Source of the DNA: Pseudoalteromonas luteoviolacea B = ATCC 29581
Lineage (GTDB): Bacteria; Pseudomonadota; Gammaproteobacteria; Enterobacterales; Alteromonadaceae
DNA length: 41,705 nt
Assembly (NCBI GenBank): GCA_000333235.1
Contig: CAPN01000049.1
Span: forward strand, 1-41,705
Direction of reading: 5' to 3'
The notes below the pieces were generated by a model. The model did no database searches, was not told where the DNA came from, and was given only the letters and a program-made list of their open reading frames with translations. Position numbers and translations under genes: made by a program. Shown piece by piece: positions 1 to 13,363 of this stretch; the first letter of the stretch is position 1, and the number at the start of each line of letters is the position of its first letter.

Positions 1-130
<130 letters not shown>

Positions 131-153
131 CTAGTGACCGGACCGAACTAAAA

Positions 154-2268
154 TTACTTCACAGCGCGAGCTGCAATAATGGTATCCGCAACATGTTTAG
201 CGGCCTCGGCGTACTTCAAAAACTCCATGGAGTAAGACGCACGACCTTGTGTTGCAGAACGAAGATCCGTAGCATAACCGAACATTTCAGAGAGTGGAAC
301 TTGCGCATTAATTTGCTTCATACCACCAAACGAGTCTTCCATGCCCTCAATTATACCGCGGCGACGATTTAGATCGCCGACTACATCACCCATGTTTGCT
401 TCAGGGGTGATGACTTCAACTTTCATCATAGGTTCAAGAATAACTGGGTCGGCATCAAGCGCCCCTTTCTTAAAGCCTATAGAACCTGCAATTTTAAACG
501 CCATTTCGCTCGAGTCCACATCGTGGAACGAGCCATCAAATAACGTTGCTTTAACACCAAGAAGTGGATAACCGGCAAGTACACCTTGACGCATCGCTTC
601 TTGAATGCCTTTATCAACTGCAGGGATGTATTCTTTCGGTACCGTACCACCAACTATCGCGTTTTCAAACTCGTAGATTGGCGCATCGTTATCCGAAACA
701 TCCATCGGTTCCAGTTTAAGCCAAACGTGACCATACTGACCTTTACCACCAGATTGACGCACAAACTTACCTTCAGCCTCAACAGACTTACGGATCGTCT
801 CACGATAAGCAACCTGAGGCTTACCAACGTTACATGCCACGTTAAATTCACGTTTCATGCGATCAACGATGATTTCTAAGTGTAGTTCACCCATACCAGA
901 AATGATCGTTTGACCAGTTTCAGGATCGGTTTCAACACGGAAAGACGGGTCTTCAGCGGCTAATTTACTTAGCGCGATCCCCATTTTCTCTTGGTCAGCA
1001 ATCGTTTTTGGTTCAACCGCAACAGAAATTACAGGATCAGGGAATTCCATACGCTCAAGCGTAATGATGGACTCTTGAGCACACAATGTGTCCCCTGTTG
1101 TCACATCTTTCAAGCCGATTGCGGCAGCAATATCACCTGCATGTACTTCTTTAATTTCGTCGCGGTGGTTAGCGTGCATTTGCACGATACGACCAAAACG
1201 TTCTTTTTTGCTTTTCACTGGGTTGTAAACCGCGTCACCCTGCTTAACAGTACCAGAGTAAACACGGAAGAAGGTCAATGAGCCAACAAATGGATCAGTG
1301 GCAATTTTAAATGCCAATGCCGAGAACGGCGCATCATCACTTGCTGGGCGAGTTGCTTCAGAGCCATCTTCAAGTACACCATCGATGTCTTTGACTTCGG
1401 TTGGTGAAGGAAGGTAGTCAACTACTGCATCTAATACAGCTTGAACCCCTTTGTTCTTGAAGGCACTACCAACGGTCATTGGAACGATTTCGTTCGCAAG
1501 GGTACGTTGACGAATTGCGGCTTTGATTTCTTCTTCGCTTAATTCACCTTCTTCTAAATATTTTTCCATCAGCTCTTCAGTTGCTTCCGCTGCGCTTTCA
1601 ACTAAGTTGGCGCGCCATTCGTCCGCTAAATCTTGAAGCTCTGCTGGGATCGCTTCGTACGTGAACGTCATACCCTGGTCTTCTTGATTCCAGTTAATGG
1701 CTTTCATTTTTACGAGGTCGATCACACCTTTAAATTCATCTTCAGCACCAATAGGTAACTGAATTGGCACAGGGCTAGCACCAAGGCGCTTTTTAACCTG
1801 ACCCACAACTGATAAGAAATCCGCACCGGTACGATCCATCTTATTGACGAAAATCATACGTGGCACTTCATACTTGTTCGCTTGACGCCAAACCGTCTCA
1901 GTTTGTGGCTGTACACCTGATGAAGCACATAGCACAACAACCGCACCATCGAGTACACGCAAAGAGCGTTCTACTTCGATTGTGAAGTCTACGTGTCCGG
2001 GAGTATCGATAATGTTGATGCGATGCTCAGCGAACTGAGCATCCATACCTTTCCAGAAACACGTCGTCGCCGCAGACGTGATAGTAATACCACGTTCTTG
2101 CTCTTGCTCCATCCAGTCCATAGTTGCAGCACCATCATGCACTTCACCGATCTTATGAGAAAGGCCAGTGTAAAACAGAACACGTTCTGTTGTGGTCGTT
2201 TTGCCTGCATCTACGTGAGCACAAATACCGATATTACGGTAGCGCTCAATAGGAGTTGTACGTGCCAT
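154..2268 (-). CDS. fusA: Elongation factor G
   Basis: EF-G is the cytoplasmic GTPase that drives ribosomal translocation and, with RRF, ribosome recycling. The 704-residue product matches the usual bacterial length. It shows the G1 P-loop AHVDAGKTT near residue 17, the switch region [12 protein letters not shown]3 DTPGHVDF near residue 88 and G4 NKMD near residue 142. The domain IV to V region, including [12 protein letters not shown], is complete. The start [15 protein letters not shown] is the family start, preceded by AGAGGATACT as ribosome binding site. It lies 27 bases after rpsG and before tuf, the classic str operon order. No anomalies were seen. Confidence 0.98.
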   Translation of the reverse strand: MARTTPIERYRNIGICAHVDAGKTTTTERVLFYTGLSHKIGEVHDGAATMDWMEQEQERGITITSAATTCFWKGMDAQFAEHRINIIDTPGHVDFTIEVERSLRVLDGAVVVLCASSGVQPQTETVWRQANKYEVPRMIFVNKMDRTGADFLSVVGQVKKRLGASPVPIQLPIGAEDEFKGVIDLVKMKAINWNQEDQGMTFTYEAIPAELQDLADEWRANLVESAAEATEELMEKYLEEGELSEEEIKAAIRQRTLANEIVPMTVGSAFKNKGVQAVLDAVVDYLPSPTEVKDIDGVLEDGSEATRPASDDAPFSALAFKIATDPFVGSLTFFRVYSGTVKQGDAVYNPVKSKKERFGRIVQMHANHRDEIKEVHAGDIAAAIGLKDVTTGDTLCAQESIITLERMEFPDPVISVAVEPKTIADQEKMGIALSKLAAEDPSFRVETDPETGQTIISGMGELHLEIIVDRMKREFNVACNVGKPQVAYRETIRKSVEAEGKFVRQSGGKGQYGHVWLKLEPMDVSDNDAPIYEFENAIVGGTVPKEYIPAVDKGIQEAMRQGVLAGYPLLGVKATLFDGSFHDVDSSEMAFKIAGSIGFKKGALDADPVILEPMMKVEVITPEANMGDVVGDLNRRRGIIEGMEDSFGGMKQINAQVPLSEMFGYATDLRSATQGRASYSMEFLKYAEAAKHVADTIIAARAVK

Positions 2269-2295
2269 AGTATCCTCTTAAAGGTTCTGGGCAGA

Positions 2296-2864
<569 letters not shown>

Positions 2865-3239
2865 TTAGGCTTTAGGACGCTTTGCACCGTACTTAGAACG
2901 AGCTTGCTTACGCTTAGTTACGCCAGCACAGTCAAGTGCGCCGCGAACAGTGTGGAAACGCACACCTGGTAAGTCTTTAACACGACCACCACGGATTAGG
3001 ATTACACTGTGCTCTTGTAGGTTGTGGCCTTCACCACCGATGTAAGATGTTACTTCGAAGCCGTTAGTTAAACGCACACGCGCTACTTTACGTAGTGCAG
3101 AGTTTGGCTTCTTAGGTGTTGTTGTATATACACGAGTACATACACCACGCTTTTGTGGACAAGCTTTAAGAGCAGCTGAGTTGCTCTTAGTAACCTTGCT
3201 ACGACGTGGCTTACGCACTAGCTGGTTAATCGTTGCCAT
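2865..3239 (-). CDS. rpsL: 30S ribosomal protein S12
   Basis: S12 sits at the decoding centre of the 30S subunit and governs translational accuracy. The 124-residue product is full length ([12 protein letters not shown] to [11 protein letters not shown]). It contains the loop [18 protein letters not shown], with the lysine whose mutation gives streptomycin resistance in E. coli (KPNSA) unchanged. The second resistance loop, [13 protein letters not shown], is also wild type. It is the first gene of the str operon, with its own promoter at 3333-3361 and an AGGAGC ribosome binding site. Confidence 0.98.
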   Translation of the reverse strand: MATINQLVRKPRRSKVTKSNSAALKACPQKRGVCTRVYTTTPKKPNSALRKVARVRLTNGFEVTSYIGGEGHNLQEHSVILIRGGRVKDLPGVRFHTVRGALDCAGVTKRKQARSKYGAKRPKA

Positions 3240-3332
3240 TAAATAGCTCCTGATAATTAATATTACTACTGAAAAAATGAAATCGTTCCCAAGAAGTCGG
3301 TTATTTTTTTCACCGAATAAATGGGTGGCCGA

Positions 3333-3361
3333 ATTTTAATGACCAAAGTTTAACCTGTCAA
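3333..3361 (-). promoter_or_regulatory. Strong sigma70-type promoter for rpsL (str operon)
   Basis: On the minus strand TTGACA (3356-3361) and TAAAAT (3333-3338) are separated by exactly 17 bases, a near-consensus vegetative promoter about 95 bases before the rpsL ATG. The 313-base gap 3240-3552 otherwise holds the rpoC terminator at 3496-3527 and AT-rich leader sequence with no other gene. The promoter and the terminator together indicate that the str genes are transcribed separately from rpoBC even though they are adjacent. Confidence 0.8.
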
Positions 3362-3495
3362 CCAAAAGTACCTTTAAACCCAATTAAAATCACACTTTCT
3401 GATCCTAGAACGAAAGTATAAAACCGTTTTAAGTCACTTTTTTGACAAGAAAAGCTTTTGCATTTCATTAGGTTAATTTAATGAAATGATTAAAC

Positions 3496-3527
3496 AAAAG
3501 AGCCGTGGCATTACCACGGCTCTTTTT
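3496..3527 (-). terminator. Rho-independent terminator of rpoC
   Basis: A perfect stem (GAGCCGTGG against CCACGGCTC, extended by A/T pairs) with a 5-base loop is followed by a run of T on the minus strand. It begins about 25 bases after the rpoC stop. The flanking A and T tracts make it potentially bidirectional, but only the minus-strand use has a gene to end. Confidence 0.9.
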
Positions 3528-3552
3528 AGAAGATTAGCGTGTGCTTCGCTTC

Positions 3553-6500
3553 TTATTCATTACCACCTAAAAGGTCAGCATTTAGTGCATCAGTTAGTGC
3601 TTGAGTTGCCTCTTCTGCACTTACTGTTTGCTCTACTGGCTCTTCAGCAGCCTTACGGCGACTGATGCGTTCTTGGTGGTAGGCAAAACCCGTACCTGCA
3701 GGGATCAAACGACCCACAATCACGTTTTCTTTCAGACCACGTAGATCGTCTTTCTTACCATTAACCGCAGCTTCTGTTAGAACACGCGTTGTTTCTTGGA
3801 ACGACGCGGCTGAGATAAATGATTCAGTTGCAAGTGACGCTTTAGTGATACCCATTAACTGGATCTCAAATTTAGCTGGGATCTTACCTTGTGCTTCTAG
3901 TTCACGGTTAGCGATGTTAACGCGAGACACTTCAACTTGCTCACCCGCTAGGAACATAGAGTCACCACCATCAAGGATGATGCACTTACGTAACATTTGG
4001 CGAATGATAGTTTCAATGTGCTTATCGTTAATCTTTACACCTTGTAAACGATATACTTCTTGTACTTCGTTTACGATGTAGTTAGATACATCAGTCACAC
4101 CACGCAGACGCAGAATGTCATGCGGCGACTCTGGGCCGTCAGCAATAACTTCACCACGTGCAACGTTTTCACCTTCAAACACGTTAAGTTGACGCCATTT
4201 CGGGATCATCTCTTCGTATGCATCACCTTCAGCTGGCGTGATTACAAGACGTTTCTTACCTTTGGTCTCTTTACCGAAGCTTACCGTACCTGTGATTTCA
4301 GCAAGAATTGCTGGATCTTTTGGTTTACGCGCTTCAAATAAGTCAGCAACGCGAGGTAGACCACCCGTGATGTCACGAGTTTTCGAACCTTCTTGTGGAA
4401 TACGCGCTAAAACCGCACCTGGTAATACTTTTGAACCGTCTGTTACTTCAATCGTAGTGAATGAAGGTAAGCGGATCTCTTGTAAACCACGCTCATCGTT
4501 TTCGATGATAAGTTTTGGCTCTTTCGCATTCACTTTCGCTAGGTCTTTTACAACCACACGAGTTAGACCAGTAAGGTCATCTGTTTGTGCTTCGGTGTTC
4601 GAATCATCGATGTCACTGAACGTGATCTTTGATTCGTGTTCAAGGATGATTGGGTGGCTATGTGGATCCCACGTCGCTACCACGTCATTACCTTTCACTT
4701 GTGCACCGTCTTTAACAGACAATACTGCACCGTAAGGGACTTTATAACGCTCTTTCTCACGACCTTGGTCATCGATTACCGCGATTTCCGTTGAACGTGA
4801 TGTGATAACAATTTTGCCGTCAGCATTCAATACGAACTTCGCGTTGTGCAGTTTAATGCTACCGTTGTTCTTGATCTGTACGCTGTTTTCAGCAGACGCT
4901 CGAGATGCCGCACCACCGATGTGGAATGTACGCATCGTAAGCTGTGTACCAGGCTCACCGATTGATTGCGCTGCGATAACACCAACGGCTTCACCAGCAT
5001 TGATCAAGTGGCCACGTGCAAGGTCACGACCATAACACTTAGCACACACACCAAAATCGTTCTCACACGTGATTACAGAGCGAACGACAACTTCGTCTAC
5101 TGAATGCTCTTCTAAAAGATCACACAGCTTCTCGTCAAGCATCACGTTACGCGCAACTAATACATCTTGCGTACCAGGGATCATCACATCTTCAGCAACA
5201 ACACGACCGAGTACACGCTCACGTAATGGTTCTACAACGTCACCACCTTCGATAAGTGGTTTCATCATTAGACCTTCAGTCGTGCCACAGTCAGTCTCAT
5301 TGATTACCAAATCTTGCGCTACGTCTACTAGACGACGCGTTAGGTAACCCGAGTTCGCTGTTTTAAGTGCTGTATCGGCAAGACCTTTACGCGCACCGTG
5401 CGTCGAGATGAAGTACTGAAGTACGTTTAGACCTTCACGGAAGTTTGCCGTGATTGGCGTTTCGATGATTGAACCATCTGGACGAGCCATTAGACCACGC
5501 ATACCCGCTAGCTGACGGATCTGAGCCGCACTACCACGAGCGCCTGAATCGGCCATCATAAACACTGAGTTGAATGAAGCTTGTTCTTCTTCTTCGCCTT
5601 TCGCGTTAATGACTTTGTCTTTTGATAAGTTCGCCATCATCTCACGTGATAAGTTTTCGTTAACACGTGACCAGATATCGATAACTTTGTTGTACTTCTC
5701 ACCCGCAGTGACCAAACCTGATTGGAACTGTTGGTTAATTTCAGCAACTTCTTCTTCCGCCGCTTCAATGATAGCGACTTTCGTCGGTGGGATTTCCATA
5801 TCGTTAATACCGATAGAAACACCCGACTTCATTGCATAGTGGAAACCGGTGTACATAATCTGGTCAGCAAACACAACTGTGTCTTTCAGACCAAGACGAC
5901 GGTAACACTCGTTTAACAATGCAGAAATTTGCTTTTTACCCAAAGAGCGGTTGATCAACTCAAAAGGCAAACCTTTTGGTAGAATAAGCGATAGGATCGC
6001 ACGACCTACTGTTGTTTCCACAACTGAAGTGACCGGTGTTTGAACGCCAGTTTCTTCGTCAATTTGGATTTCTGAAATACGTACTTTTACACGCGCGTGC
6101 AAAGCAGCAACGCCTGTACGATATGCTTTTTCAGCTTCTTTCTGATCTTTAAAGACTAGACCTTCGCCTTTCGCATTGATGCGATCGCGAGTCATGTAGT
6201 AAAGACCCAAAACAACGTCCTGTGATGGAACGATAATTGGCTCACCGTTCGCAGGAGATAGGATGTTGTTTGTCGACATCATTAGCGCGCGAGCTTCTAA
6301 TTGTGCTTCTAGTGTTAACGGTACGTGTACCGCCATTTGGTCACCGTCGAAGTCAGCGTTATAAGCCGCACACACCAATGGGTGTAGTTGGATCGCTTTA
6401 CCTTCGATTAGCACAGGTTCGAACGCTTGGATACCCAAACGGTGAAGTGTTGGTGCACGGTTCAATAGAACTGGATGCTCACGGATCACTTCATCTAGTA

Positions 6501-7731
6501 CGTCCCAAACCTCTGGAACTTCACGCTCAACCATCTTCTTCGCAGCTTTGATGGTTGTTGCCATACCACGACGCTCTAGCTTGCCGTAGATAAATGGCTT
6601 GAATAGCTCAAGTGCCATCTTCTTAGGAAGACCACACTGGTGCAGACGCAGGTATGGACCCACTGTGATTACAGAACGGCCTGAATAGTCAACACGCTTA
6701 CCAAGTAAGTTTTGACGGAAACGACCTTGTTTACCTTTAATCATGTCTGCAAGCGACTTAAGTGGACGCTTGTTCGAGCCAGTGATTGCACGACCACGAC
6801 GACCGTTGTCTAGCAATGCATCAACCGCTTCTTGTAACATACGTTTTTCGTTGCGCACGATGATATCAGGCGCAGCAAGGTCAAGTAGACGCTTCAAACG
6901 GTTATTACGGTTGATCACGCGACGGTAAAGGTCGTTCAGATCTGACGTTGCAAAACGTCCGCCATCAAGTGGTACGAGTGGACGAAGATCTGGTGGTAAT
7001 ACTGGTAATACAGTCATGATCATCCACTCAGGATTGTTACCTGATTGGTGGAATGATTCCATTAACTTCAAACGCTTCGTGATTTTCTTACGCTTAGTTT
7101 CAGAGTTTACTGTTGGTAACTCTTCACGCATTTCTGCGATAAGCTGCGCAAGATCTAGTTCACGAAGTAGGTCAAGAATTGCTTCTGCACCCATTTTCGC
7201 TTCGAAGTCATCGCCGTACTCTTCCAAAGAGTCTAAGTACTCTTCTTCTGTGAGGAGCTGACCACGCTCAAGCGTTGTCATGCCCGGCTCTGTTACTACG
7301 AATGATTCAAAGTAAAGAATACGTTCAATATCACGCAACGTCATATCAAGCATTAAGCCGATACGTGACGGAAGTGATTTTAAGAACCAAATGTGCGCAA
7401 CTGGGCTTGCCAATTCAATGTGGCCCATACGGTCACGACGCACTTTAGTGAGCGTTACTTCTACGCCACACTTTTCACAGATAACACCGCGGTGTTTTAA
7501 GCGCTTGTATTTACCACACAAACACTCATAGTCTTTCACTGGGCCGAAAATACGGGCACAGAATAAGCCGTCACGCTCAGGCTTGAAAGTACGGTAGTTG
7601 ATCGTCTCAGGCTTCTTAACTTCACCGTATGACCATGAACGCACCATATCAGGTGAAGCAAGACCAATGCGAATTGCATCAAATTCTTCGGTCTTGTTTT
7701 GTTGCTTCAGAAACTTAAGTAAGTCTTTCAC
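3553..7731 (-). CDS. rpoC: DNA-directed RNA polymerase subunit beta'
   Basis: Beta' is the largest RNA polymerase subunit and carries the catalytic magnesium site. Visible motifs are the N-terminal zinc cluster [19 protein letters not shown], the active-site loop [12 protein letters not shown], the trigger-loop region downstream, and a second cysteine cluster [11 protein letters not shown]. The open frame extends upstream to a TTG, but the family start is [12 protein letters not shown] at 7729-7731 sits 7 bases after AGGAG, so I start there (1392 residues, similar to E. coli). It follows rpoB by 91 bases with no terminator between them. Confidence 0.96.
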   Translation of the reverse strand: MKDLLKFLKQQNKTEEFDAIRIGLASPDMVRSWSYGEVKKPETINYRTFKPERDGLFCARIFGPVKDYECLCGKYKRLKHRGVICEKCGVEVTLTKVRRDRMGHIELASPVAHIWFLKSLPSRIGLMLDMTLRDIERILYFESFVVTEPGMTTLERGQLLTEEEYLDSLEEYGDDFEAKMGAEAILDLLRELDLAQLIAEMREELPTVNSETKRKKITKRLKLMESFHQSGNNPEWMIMTVLPVLPPDLRPLVPLDGGRFATSDLNDLYRRVINRNNRLKRLLDLAAPDIIVRNEKRMLQEAVDALLDNGRRGRAITGSNKRPLKSLADMIKGKQGRFRQNLLGKRVDYSGRSVITVGPYLRLHQCGLPKKMALELFKPFIYGKLERRGMATTIKAAKKMVEREVPEVWDVLDEVIREHPVLLNRAPTLHRLGIQAFEPVLIEGKAIQLHPLVCAAYNADFDGDQMAVHVPLTLEAQLEARALMMSTNNILSPANGEPIIVPSQDVVLGLYYMTRDRINAKGEGLVFKDQKEAEKAYRTGVAALHARVKVRISEIQIDEETGVQTPVTSVVETTVGRAILSLILPKGLPFELINRSLGKKQISALLNECYRRLGLKDTVVFADQIMYTGFHYAMKSGVSIGINDMEIPPTKVAIIEAAEEEVAEINQQFQSGLVTAGEKYNKVIDIWSRVNENLSREMMANLSKDKVINAKGEEEEQASFNSVFMMADSGARGSAAQIRQLAGMRGLMARPDGSIIETPITANFREGLNVLQYFISTHGARKGLADTALKTANSGYLTRRLVDVAQDLVINETDCGTTEGLMMKPLIEGGDVVEPLRERVLGRVVAEDVMIPGTQDVLVARNVMLDEKLCDLLEEHSVDEVVVRSVITCENDFGVCAKCYGRDLARGHLINAGEAVGVIAAQSIGEPGTQLTMRTFHIGGAASRASAENSVQIKNNGSIKLHNAKFVLNADGKIVITSRSTEIAVIDDQGREKERYKVPYGAVLSVKDGAQVKGNDVVATWDPHSHPIILEHESKITFSDIDDSNTEAQTDDLTGLTRVVVKDLAKVNAKEPKLIIENDERGLQEIRLPSFTTIEVTDGSKVLPGAVLARIPQEGSKTRDITGGLPRVADLFEARKPKDPAILAEITGTVSFGKETKGKKRLVITPAEGDAYEEMIPKWRQLNVFEGENVARGEVIADGPESPHDILRLRGVTDVSNYIVNEVQEVYRLQGVKINDKHIETIIRQMLRKCIILDGGDSMFLAGEQVEVSRVNIANRELEAQGKIPAKFEIQLMGITKASLATESFISAASFQETTRVLTEAAVNGKKDDLRGLKENVIVGRLIPAGTGFAYHQERISRRKAAEEPVEQTVSAEEATQALTDALNADLLGGNE

Positions 7732-7822
7732 CTTAGCTCTCCTGTCGGAGGTTAATCTTGAGGGCAAGCAACGCTTGCCCCTTCATTCTTGCAGTCCGAT
7801 TAGACGCGAAATGCGCTACGGA

Positions 7823-10800
7823 TTAAAGTTCTTCCAACTCGATGTTGATACCGAGTGAGCGGATTTCTTTCAACAATACGTTGAACGATTCCGGCATACC
7901 TGGCTCCATCTTATGGTTGCCATCAACGATGTTTTTATACATCTTCGTACGACCGTTCACGTCATCCGACTTCACTGTCAACATTTCTTGTAGCGTGTAG
8001 GCAGCACCGTATGCTTCTAGTGCCCATACCTCCATCTCACCGAAACGCTGACCACCGAACTGAGCCTTACCACCCAACGGCTGTTGAGTAACAAGACTGT
8101 AAGAGCCTGTAGAACGCGCGTGCATCTTATCGTCAACTAAGTGGTTAAGTTTCAGCATGTACATGTAACCAACGGTTACTGGACGCTCAAACGCATCACC
8201 CGTGCGGCCGTCAAATAGCGTGATTTGACCGCTTGATGGGTAGCCACCAAGTTGCAGAAGCTCTTTGATTTCAGATTCTTTCGCGCCATCGAATGCTGGT
8301 GTAGCGATTGGTAGACCACCTTTTAAGTGATCCGCTAAGCGACGAACTTCTTCATCAGAGAATGTGTCGATATCCACTTTCTGACGACAGTCACCTAGAT
8401 CGTATACACGTTTCAAGAAGGCACGGATTTCAGCAAGCTCAGCTTGCTCTTTCATCATGTCTTCAAGACGCTCACCGATACCACGTGCAGCAAGACCCAT
8501 GTGCGTTTCTAAGATCTGACCAATGTTCATACGTGATGGTACACCTAGTGGGTTCAACACGATGTCTACTGGACGACCTTTCTCGTCATATGGCATGTCT
8601 TCGATTGGAACGATTGTCGAGATAACACCCTTGTTACCGTGACGACCCGCCATCTTATCACCAGGCTGAATGCGACGTTTAACCGCTAGGTAAACTTTCA
8701 CAATCTTCAATACGCCAGGCGCTAGATCATCACCTTGTGTGATCTTACGACGTTTGTCTTCGAACTTCTTGTCGTACTCTGCTTTTACTTCATCGTACTG
8801 TGCTGCAAGTTGCTCAAGCTCTGCTTGCTTTTCTTCATCAGCAAGGCTTTGCGTTAGCAATTTCTCAGCATTAAGGCCTTGTAGCTTTTCAGCACTGATA
8901 CCTGCAGAAACAAGAAGATCACGTGCACGGCCTAAGATACCACCTTCAAGGATCTTAAACTCTTCGTTGAAGTCTTTCTTCGCTTCACGCAATTGCATGT
9001 CTTCAACTTCAAGCGCGCGCTTATCTTTTTCAACGCCATCACGTGTGAAGACTTGAACATCGATTACCGTACCAGATACAGAGTTTGGTACACGTAATGA
9101 GCTGTCTTTAACGTCAGACGCTTTTTCACCGAAGATAGCACGTAGTAGCTTTTCTTCTGGTGTTAGTTGCGTTTCACCTTTTGGTGTCACTTTACCAACT
9201 AAGATGTCACCGCCTTTTACTTCTGCGCCGATATAAACAACACCTGACTCATCAAGCTTGCTTAACGCAGACTCACCAACGTTAGGAATATCCGCAGTAA
9301 TTTCTTCTGGGCCTAACTTAGTGTCACGGGCGATACACTGTAGTTCTTGAATGTGAATTGTCGTTAGACGGTCTTCATCAACCACGCGCTCAGATAGCAA
9401 GATCGAGTCTTCGAAGTTGTAACCATTCCACGGCATGAACGCAACGCGTAAGTTTTGACCTAGTGCCAAGTCACCAAGATCCGTCGACGGACCGTCAGCC
9501 AACACATCACCACGAACAACCGGTTCACCAACCATTACTGTTGGCTTTTGGTTAATACAGGTGTTCTGGTTAGAACGGGTGTACTTAGTTAGGTTATAAA
9601 TGTCGATACCCGCTTCACCTGGAACGCGTTCATCTTCATTTACATTAATAACGATACGGCTCGCATCTGCGTACTTAACCACACCACCACGCTTAGCAAC
9701 GATAGTTACACCAGAATCTTTCGCAAGTGTTAACTCAATGCCTGTACCAACTAACGGCTTATCTGCACGAAGTGTCGGTACTGCTTGACGTTGCATGTTC
9801 GAACCCATCAATGCACGGTTCGCATCATCGTGTTCTAGGAACGGGATAAGGGCTGCAGCCACAGAGATAACCTGCTGTGGAGATACGTCCATATATTGGA
9901 TGTCTTCTTTACCCATAAACGTCGATTCGCCTTTGAAACGACATGGGATAAGCTCATCAATAAACTCGTTGTTGTCATTCAGGTTTGTGTTTGCCTGAGC
10001 GATAACGTAGTGGCCTTCTTCGATAGCTGACAAGTAATCAACTTCGTCGCTCACTACACCATCAACCACTTTACGATATGGTGTTTCTAAGAAACCATAG
10101 TCGTTGGTACGTGCGTACGTTGATAGTGAGTTAATAAGACCGATGTTTGGACCTTCAGGTGTTTCGATTGGACACACACGACCATAGTGAGTTACGTGTA
10201 CGTCACGTACTTCGAAGCCTGCACGTTCACGAGTCAAACCACCCGGGCCTAATGCAGAAATACGACGCTTGTGCGTAACTTCTGATAGCGGGTTGTTTTG
10301 GTCCATAAACTGTGACAGCTGTGAAGAGCCAAAGAATTCTTTAACTGCTGCTGAAATTGGCTTAGCATTGATCAAATCTTGTGGCATTACTGCATCAAGA
10401 TCGCCAAGGCTTAAACGTTCACGCACAGCACGTTCAACACGTACTAAACCAACACGGAATTGGTTTTCTGCCATTTCACCAACTGAGCGAATACGACGGT
10501 TACCTAAATGGTCGATGTCGTCAACTTCGCCTTTACCGTTACGGATGTCGATAAGTACCTTCATTACCGAAACGATGTCTTCTTTGTTTAATGTGCCTGG
10601 GCCTTGATCGTTGTCGTAACCTACACGGCTGTTGAACTTCATACGACCTACAGTAGATAGATCATAACGTTCTTCCGAGAAGAATAGGTTATCAAAAAGC
10701 GCTTCTGCTGCTTCTTTCGTTGGCGGCTCACCAGGGCGCATCATGCGATAGATTTCTACCAATGCTTCTAAGCGGTTATTTGTCGAATCGATACGTAACG

Positions 10801-11848
10801 TTTCAGACATATAAGGACCGCTATCCACTTCATTAATATAAAGTGTCGCAATATGGCTATGGCCCGCTTTTACAAGCTCAGCGAGTAACTCAAGCGTTAA
10901 CTCAGCGTTTGCTTCTGCGACGATTTCACCCGTTGACTCGTCAACGTAGTTTTTCGCTAAAACACGGCCAATAATGTACTCGTGAGGAACTTCTAATTGA
11001 GAAATACCTAACTTTTCAATATTTTTAATGTGACGCGCAGTAATACGACGACCTGCTTCAACGATGATTTCACCGTCTTCAGCTTTGATGTCAAATGCTG
11101 CTGTTTCGCCACGTAAACGTGAAGGTACTAACTCCATCAATACCTTGCCGCCGTTTACTTCGAACGTAGTCGTATCGAAGAATAGGGCTAGCACTTCTTC
11201 CGTTGTGAACTCAAGTGCACGAAGGATGATTGATGCAGGTAATTTACGGCGACGGTCGATACGAACGTAAAGGTTATCTTTTACGTCAAACTCGAAGTCT
11301 AACCATGAACCACGGTATGGGATCACGCGTGCGTTATACAGCACTTTGCCTGACGAGTGTGATTTACCGCGGTCGTTATCGAAGAACACACCAGGGCTAC
11401 GGTGTAACTGTGAAACGATAACACGCTCAGTTCCGTTGATAACAAAAGTACCGGTGTCAGTCATGAGCGGAATTTCGCCCATGTACACTTCTTGTTCTTT
11501 AATGTCTTTCACTGTGCCCGGAGCTTCTTTGTCCATAAGAACAAGACGCAACTTCACACGCAATGGTGCTGCGTATGTAACACCGCGAATTTGACATTCT
11601 TTAACATCAAACACCGGCTCGCCAATACGATAACTTACGTACTGGAGCTCAGCATTACCTGAGTAGCTTTTGATAGGGAAAACAGAACGGAATGCTGCTT
11701 CCAAACCATGATCGCCATCAGGGTCCGCTGCTAAGAATTTTTTATACGATTCCAACTGCATTGACAGTAGGAACGGTATGTCCAAAACTTGTGGACGCTT
11801 GCCAAAATCCTTACGGATACGTTTCTTTTCAAGATAAGAGTAAGCCAT
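7823..11848 (-). CDS. rpoB: DNA-directed RNA polymerase subunit beta
   Basis: The beta subunit forms half of the catalytic cleft and the rifampicin pocket. The open frame reaches to 11911, but homology begins at [20 protein letters not shown], and an ATG at 11848 follows GAGGAACCCC; I therefore use 11848 (1341 residues, the E. coli length range). The rifampicin region reads [20 protein letters not shown], then [16 protein letters not shown], with no known resistance substitution evident. The C-terminal switch and clamp region is complete, ending [11 protein letters not shown]. It is co-transcribed with rpoC and fed by read-through from rplL past an attenuator. Confidence 0.96.
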   Translation of the reverse strand: MAYSYLEKKRIRKDFGKRPQVLDIPFLLSMQLESYKKFLAADPDGDHGLEAAFRSVFPIKSYSGNAELQYVSYRIGEPVFDVKECQIRGVTYAAPLRVKLRLVLMDKEAPGTVKDIKEQEVYMGEIPLMTDTGTFVINGTERVIVSQLHRSPGVFFDNDRGKSHSSGKVLYNARVIPYRGSWLDFEFDVKDNLYVRIDRRRKLPASIILRALEFTTEEVLALFFDTTTFEVNGGKVLMELVPSRLRGETAAFDIKAEDGEIIVEAGRRITARHIKNIEKLGISQLEVPHEYIIGRVLAKNYVDESTGEIVAEANAELTLELLAELVKAGHSHIATLYINEVDSGPYMSETLRIDSTNNRLEALVEIYRMMRPGEPPTKEAAEALFDNLFFSEERYDLSTVGRMKFNSRVGYDNDQGPGTLNKEDIVSVMKVLIDIRNGKGEVDDIDHLGNRRIRSVGEMAENQFRVGLVRVERAVRERLSLGDLDAVMPQDLINAKPISAAVKEFFGSSQLSQFMDQNNPLSEVTHKRRISALGPGGLTRERAGFEVRDVHVTHYGRVCPIETPEGPNIGLINSLSTYARTNDYGFLETPYRKVVDGVVSDEVDYLSAIEEGHYVIAQANTNLNDNNEFIDELIPCRFKGESTFMGKEDIQYMDVSPQQVISVAAALIPFLEHDDANRALMGSNMQRQAVPTLRADKPLVGTGIELTLAKDSGVTIVAKRGGVVKYADASRIVINVNEDERVPGEAGIDIYNLTKYTRSNQNTCINQKPTVMVGEPVVRGDVLADGPSTDLGDLALGQNLRVAFMPWNGYNFEDSILLSERVVDEDRLTTIHIQELQCIARDTKLGPEEITADIPNVGESALSKLDESGVVYIGAEVKGGDILVGKVTPKGETQLTPEEKLLRAIFGEKASDVKDSSLRVPNSVSGTVIDVQVFTRDGVEKDKRALEVEDMQLREAKKDFNEEFKILEGGILGRARDLLVSAGISAEKLQGLNAEKLLTQSLADEEKQAELEQLAAQYDEVKAEYDKKFEDKRRKITQGDDLAPGVLKIVKVYLAVKRRIQPGDKMAGRHGNKGVISTIVPIEDMPYDEKGRPVDIVLNPLGVPSRMNIGQILETHMGLAARGIGERLEDMMKEQAELAEIRAFLKRVYDLGDCRQKVDIDTFSDEEVRRLADHLKGGLPIATPAFDGAKESEIKELLQLGGYPSSGQITLFDGRTGDAFERPVTVGYMYMLKLNHLVDDKMHARSTGSYSLVTQQPLGGKAQFGGQRFGEMEVWALEAYGAAYTLQEMLTVKSDDVNGRTKMYKNIVDGNHKMEPGMPESFNVLLKEIRSLGINIELEEL

Positions 11849-12051
11849 GGGGTTCCTCAGCTTGCTGATCTTTGACCCAACCTGTTCGGGTAGAACAGAC
11901 ATAACAGGCATCTAAGCCATGAATACAACATTTAGATTGTTGTTCTAAATGTCACTGCTATTTTCCCTGTTAATTTTACCTAACCAGTTGAAAATAATAG
12001 TGAAATTTAGCTATTTGAGCACATTACTTATAATGCGTCGCGCTATAGCGC

Positions 12052-12101
12052 AAAAAGGCCGGTGATTAAAGAATCACCAGCCCATGCCTGATTTCTCAGG
12101 C
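12052..12101 (-). terminator. rplL-rpoB attenuator: two consecutive hairpins, the second with a T run
   Basis: On the minus strand, shortly after the rplL stop, comes a hairpin GCCTGA-(4)-TCAGGC (12086-12101). It is followed by GGCTGGTGATT-(4)-AATCACCGGCC and TTTTT (12052-12082). The second is a typical intrinsic terminator. In E. coli the same gap holds an attenuator and an RNase III site that set the ratio of L7/L12 to RNA polymerase; I infer the same here because rpoB follows on the same strand. The remaining 200 bases up to rpoB show no gene. Confidence 0.8.
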
Positions 12102-12123
12102 AGCGAACCTAGCTACCGCTAGA

Positions 12124-12486
12124 TTACTTGATCTCAACAGAAGCACCTGCTTCTTCAAGGTCTTTCTTAAGCGCTTCAGCTTCTGCTTTAGAAACACCTT
12201 CTTTAAGTGCAGCTGGAGCTGACTCAACAAGGTCTTTCGCTTCTTTAAGGCCAAGGCCAGTTGCGCCACGTACTGCTTTGATACAAGCAACTTTGTTAGC
12301 GCCAGCAGCTGTAAGAACTACGTCGAACTCAGTCTTTTCTTCAGCAGCTTCAGCTGGGCCAGCAGCAACAACAGCAGCAGCTGCAGTTACACCGAACTTC
12401 TCTTCCATTGCTTCAACTAGTTCAACAACTTCCATTACAGACATCGCTGCAATAGCGTCAAGGATTTGGTCTTTAGTTACAGACAT
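12124..12486 (-). CDS. rplL: 50S ribosomal protein L7/L12
   Basis: L7/L12 forms the mobile ribosomal stalk that recruits and activates translational GTPases; it is present in several copies bound to L10. The 120-residue product has the N-terminal dimerisation helices ([20 protein letters not shown]), an alanine-rich hinge around residues 37-50, and the C-terminal domain with [20 protein letters not shown]. The open frame has an ATG two codons upstream (12492), but the family begins MSxTKDQI, and AGGAAATGAAA precedes the ATG at 12486. It lies 72 bases after rplJ in the same operon. Confidence 0.96.
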   Translation of the reverse strand: MSVTKDQILDAIAAMSVMEVVELVEAMEEKFGVTAAAAVVAAGPAEAAEEKTEFDVVLTAAGANKVACIKAVRGATGLGLKEAKDLVESAPAALKEGVSKAEAEALKKDLEEAGASVEIK

Positions 12487-12558
12487 TTTCATTTCCTAAT
12501 TAATGGTGAACCCACAGGTTCTAAAATTTGATTCTAAAAAGTGAGTAAAGGCTTAAGA

Positions 12559-13053
12559 TTAAGCAGCTTGCTCAGCTTTTTGTACGCGTACAGCTTCAAT
12601 TGTTTTACACAATTTACCAGCCGCAGCTTCTTTCATAGTGCTCATTAGGCGTGCAATAGCTTCGTCGTATGTTGGTAGCTTCGCTAGAACGCTAACGTCA
12701 ACGATGTTGCCTTCGAACGCTGCAACTTTAAGCTCAAACGATTTGTTTTTCTTAGCGAAATCTGAGAACAGACGCGCTGCAGCACCTGGGTGCTCGTTAG
12801 AAAACGCAATTAGGCTTGGGCCAACAAGTGCATCGTTAAGACATTCGAAGTTAGTGCCTTCAACTGCGCGGCGAGCAAGTGTATTACGAACAACTTTCAT
12901 CCATACACCAGCTTCACGAGCTTCTTTACGAAGTGCAGTGATAGCATCTACTGTCACACCACGAGAATCTGCAACAACTGCAGATAGAGCACCAGTGGCA
13001 GCTTCGTTGACTTCAGCAACAATTGCTTTTTTGTCTTGAAGATTTAAAGCCAT
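12559..13053 (-). CDS. rplJ: 50S ribosomal protein L10
   Basis: L10 anchors the L7/L12 stalk to 23S rRNA and, in complex with L12, represses its own translation by binding the rplJ leader. The 164-residue product starts [19 protein letters not shown]. It shows the rRNA-binding N-terminal domain ([30 protein letters not shown]) and the C-terminal helix that binds L12 dimers. The ribosome binding site is AGGAGTAACACCC, the same arrangement as in E. coli. It is followed by rplL. Confidence 0.97.
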   Translation of the reverse strand: MALNLQDKKAIVAEVNEAATGALSAVVADSRGVTVDAITALRKEAREAGVWMKVVRNTLARRAVEGTNFECLNDALVGPSLIAFSNEHPGAAARLFSDFAKKNKSFELKVAAFEGNIVDVSVLAKLPTYDEAIARLMSTMKEAAAGKLCKTIEAVRVQKAEQAA

Positions 13054-13220
13054 GGGTGTTACTCCTGGTTTATAGGGAAATACTTCCCAGTTCTACTTTT
13101 TCTCCACCGGAATGGAGATGCTTTTTACGGCGAGAACCAGAAGATTAGGAAATCTAGCTGGGATCACACCGTCTACGTAGGACATTTATTAAGGCTTACG
13201 CCTCCTACGGTCTTGGACGG
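13054..13220 (-). promoter_or_regulatory. rplJ leader with L10(L12) binding site
   Basis: On the minus strand the leader holds CCGTCCAAGACCGTAGGAGG, then GCGTAAGCCTTAAT and CCTACGTAGACGGTG (13167-13220). This matches the kink-turn L10-binding element of the E. coli rplJ leader almost base for base in its conserved parts. Downstream is the hairpin TCTCCA-TTCCGG-TGGAGA near 13105-13122 and then GGGAAGTATTT and AGGAGTAAC before the start codon. This is the known autoregulatory leader of the L10 operon. The rest of the 310-base gap 13054-13363 holds the terminator-like element at 13313-13349. Confidence 0.88.
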
Positions 13221-13312
13221 AAACGCAATGTATCGATTCACTATAGAGTAGCTGTCGACATTATGCGCTTCAACCCGAATTTGGTTTTCGTTGGAACTTT
13301 ACAATTCACAAC

Positions 13313-13349
13313 AAAATGGCGCAAAATTATAGTATAAATTTCGCGCCAT
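13313..13349 (-). terminator. Terminator or attenuator between rplA and rplJ
   Basis: An inverted repeat ATGGCGC (13316-13322) / GCGCCAT (13343-13349), continued inward by A/T pairs, starts about 15 bases after the rplA stop and is followed on the minus strand by TTTTG. It probably causes partial termination at the end of the L11 operon, with the L10 operon then restarting from its own promoter. No clear sigma70 promoter for rplJ could be fixed by eye. Confidence 0.6.
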
Positions 13350-13363
13350 GTAAACACTCAAGC

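Noticed and set aside
7732..7767. N-terminal extension of RpoC to a TTG at 7767
   Set aside because: The GTG at 7731 follows AGGAG at proper distance and gives the conserved KDLLKFLK start.
11849..11911. N-terminal extension of RpoB to 11911 (21 extra residues)
   Set aside because: Family alignment starts at [12 protein letters not shown] and the ATG at 11848 has a good ribosome binding site.
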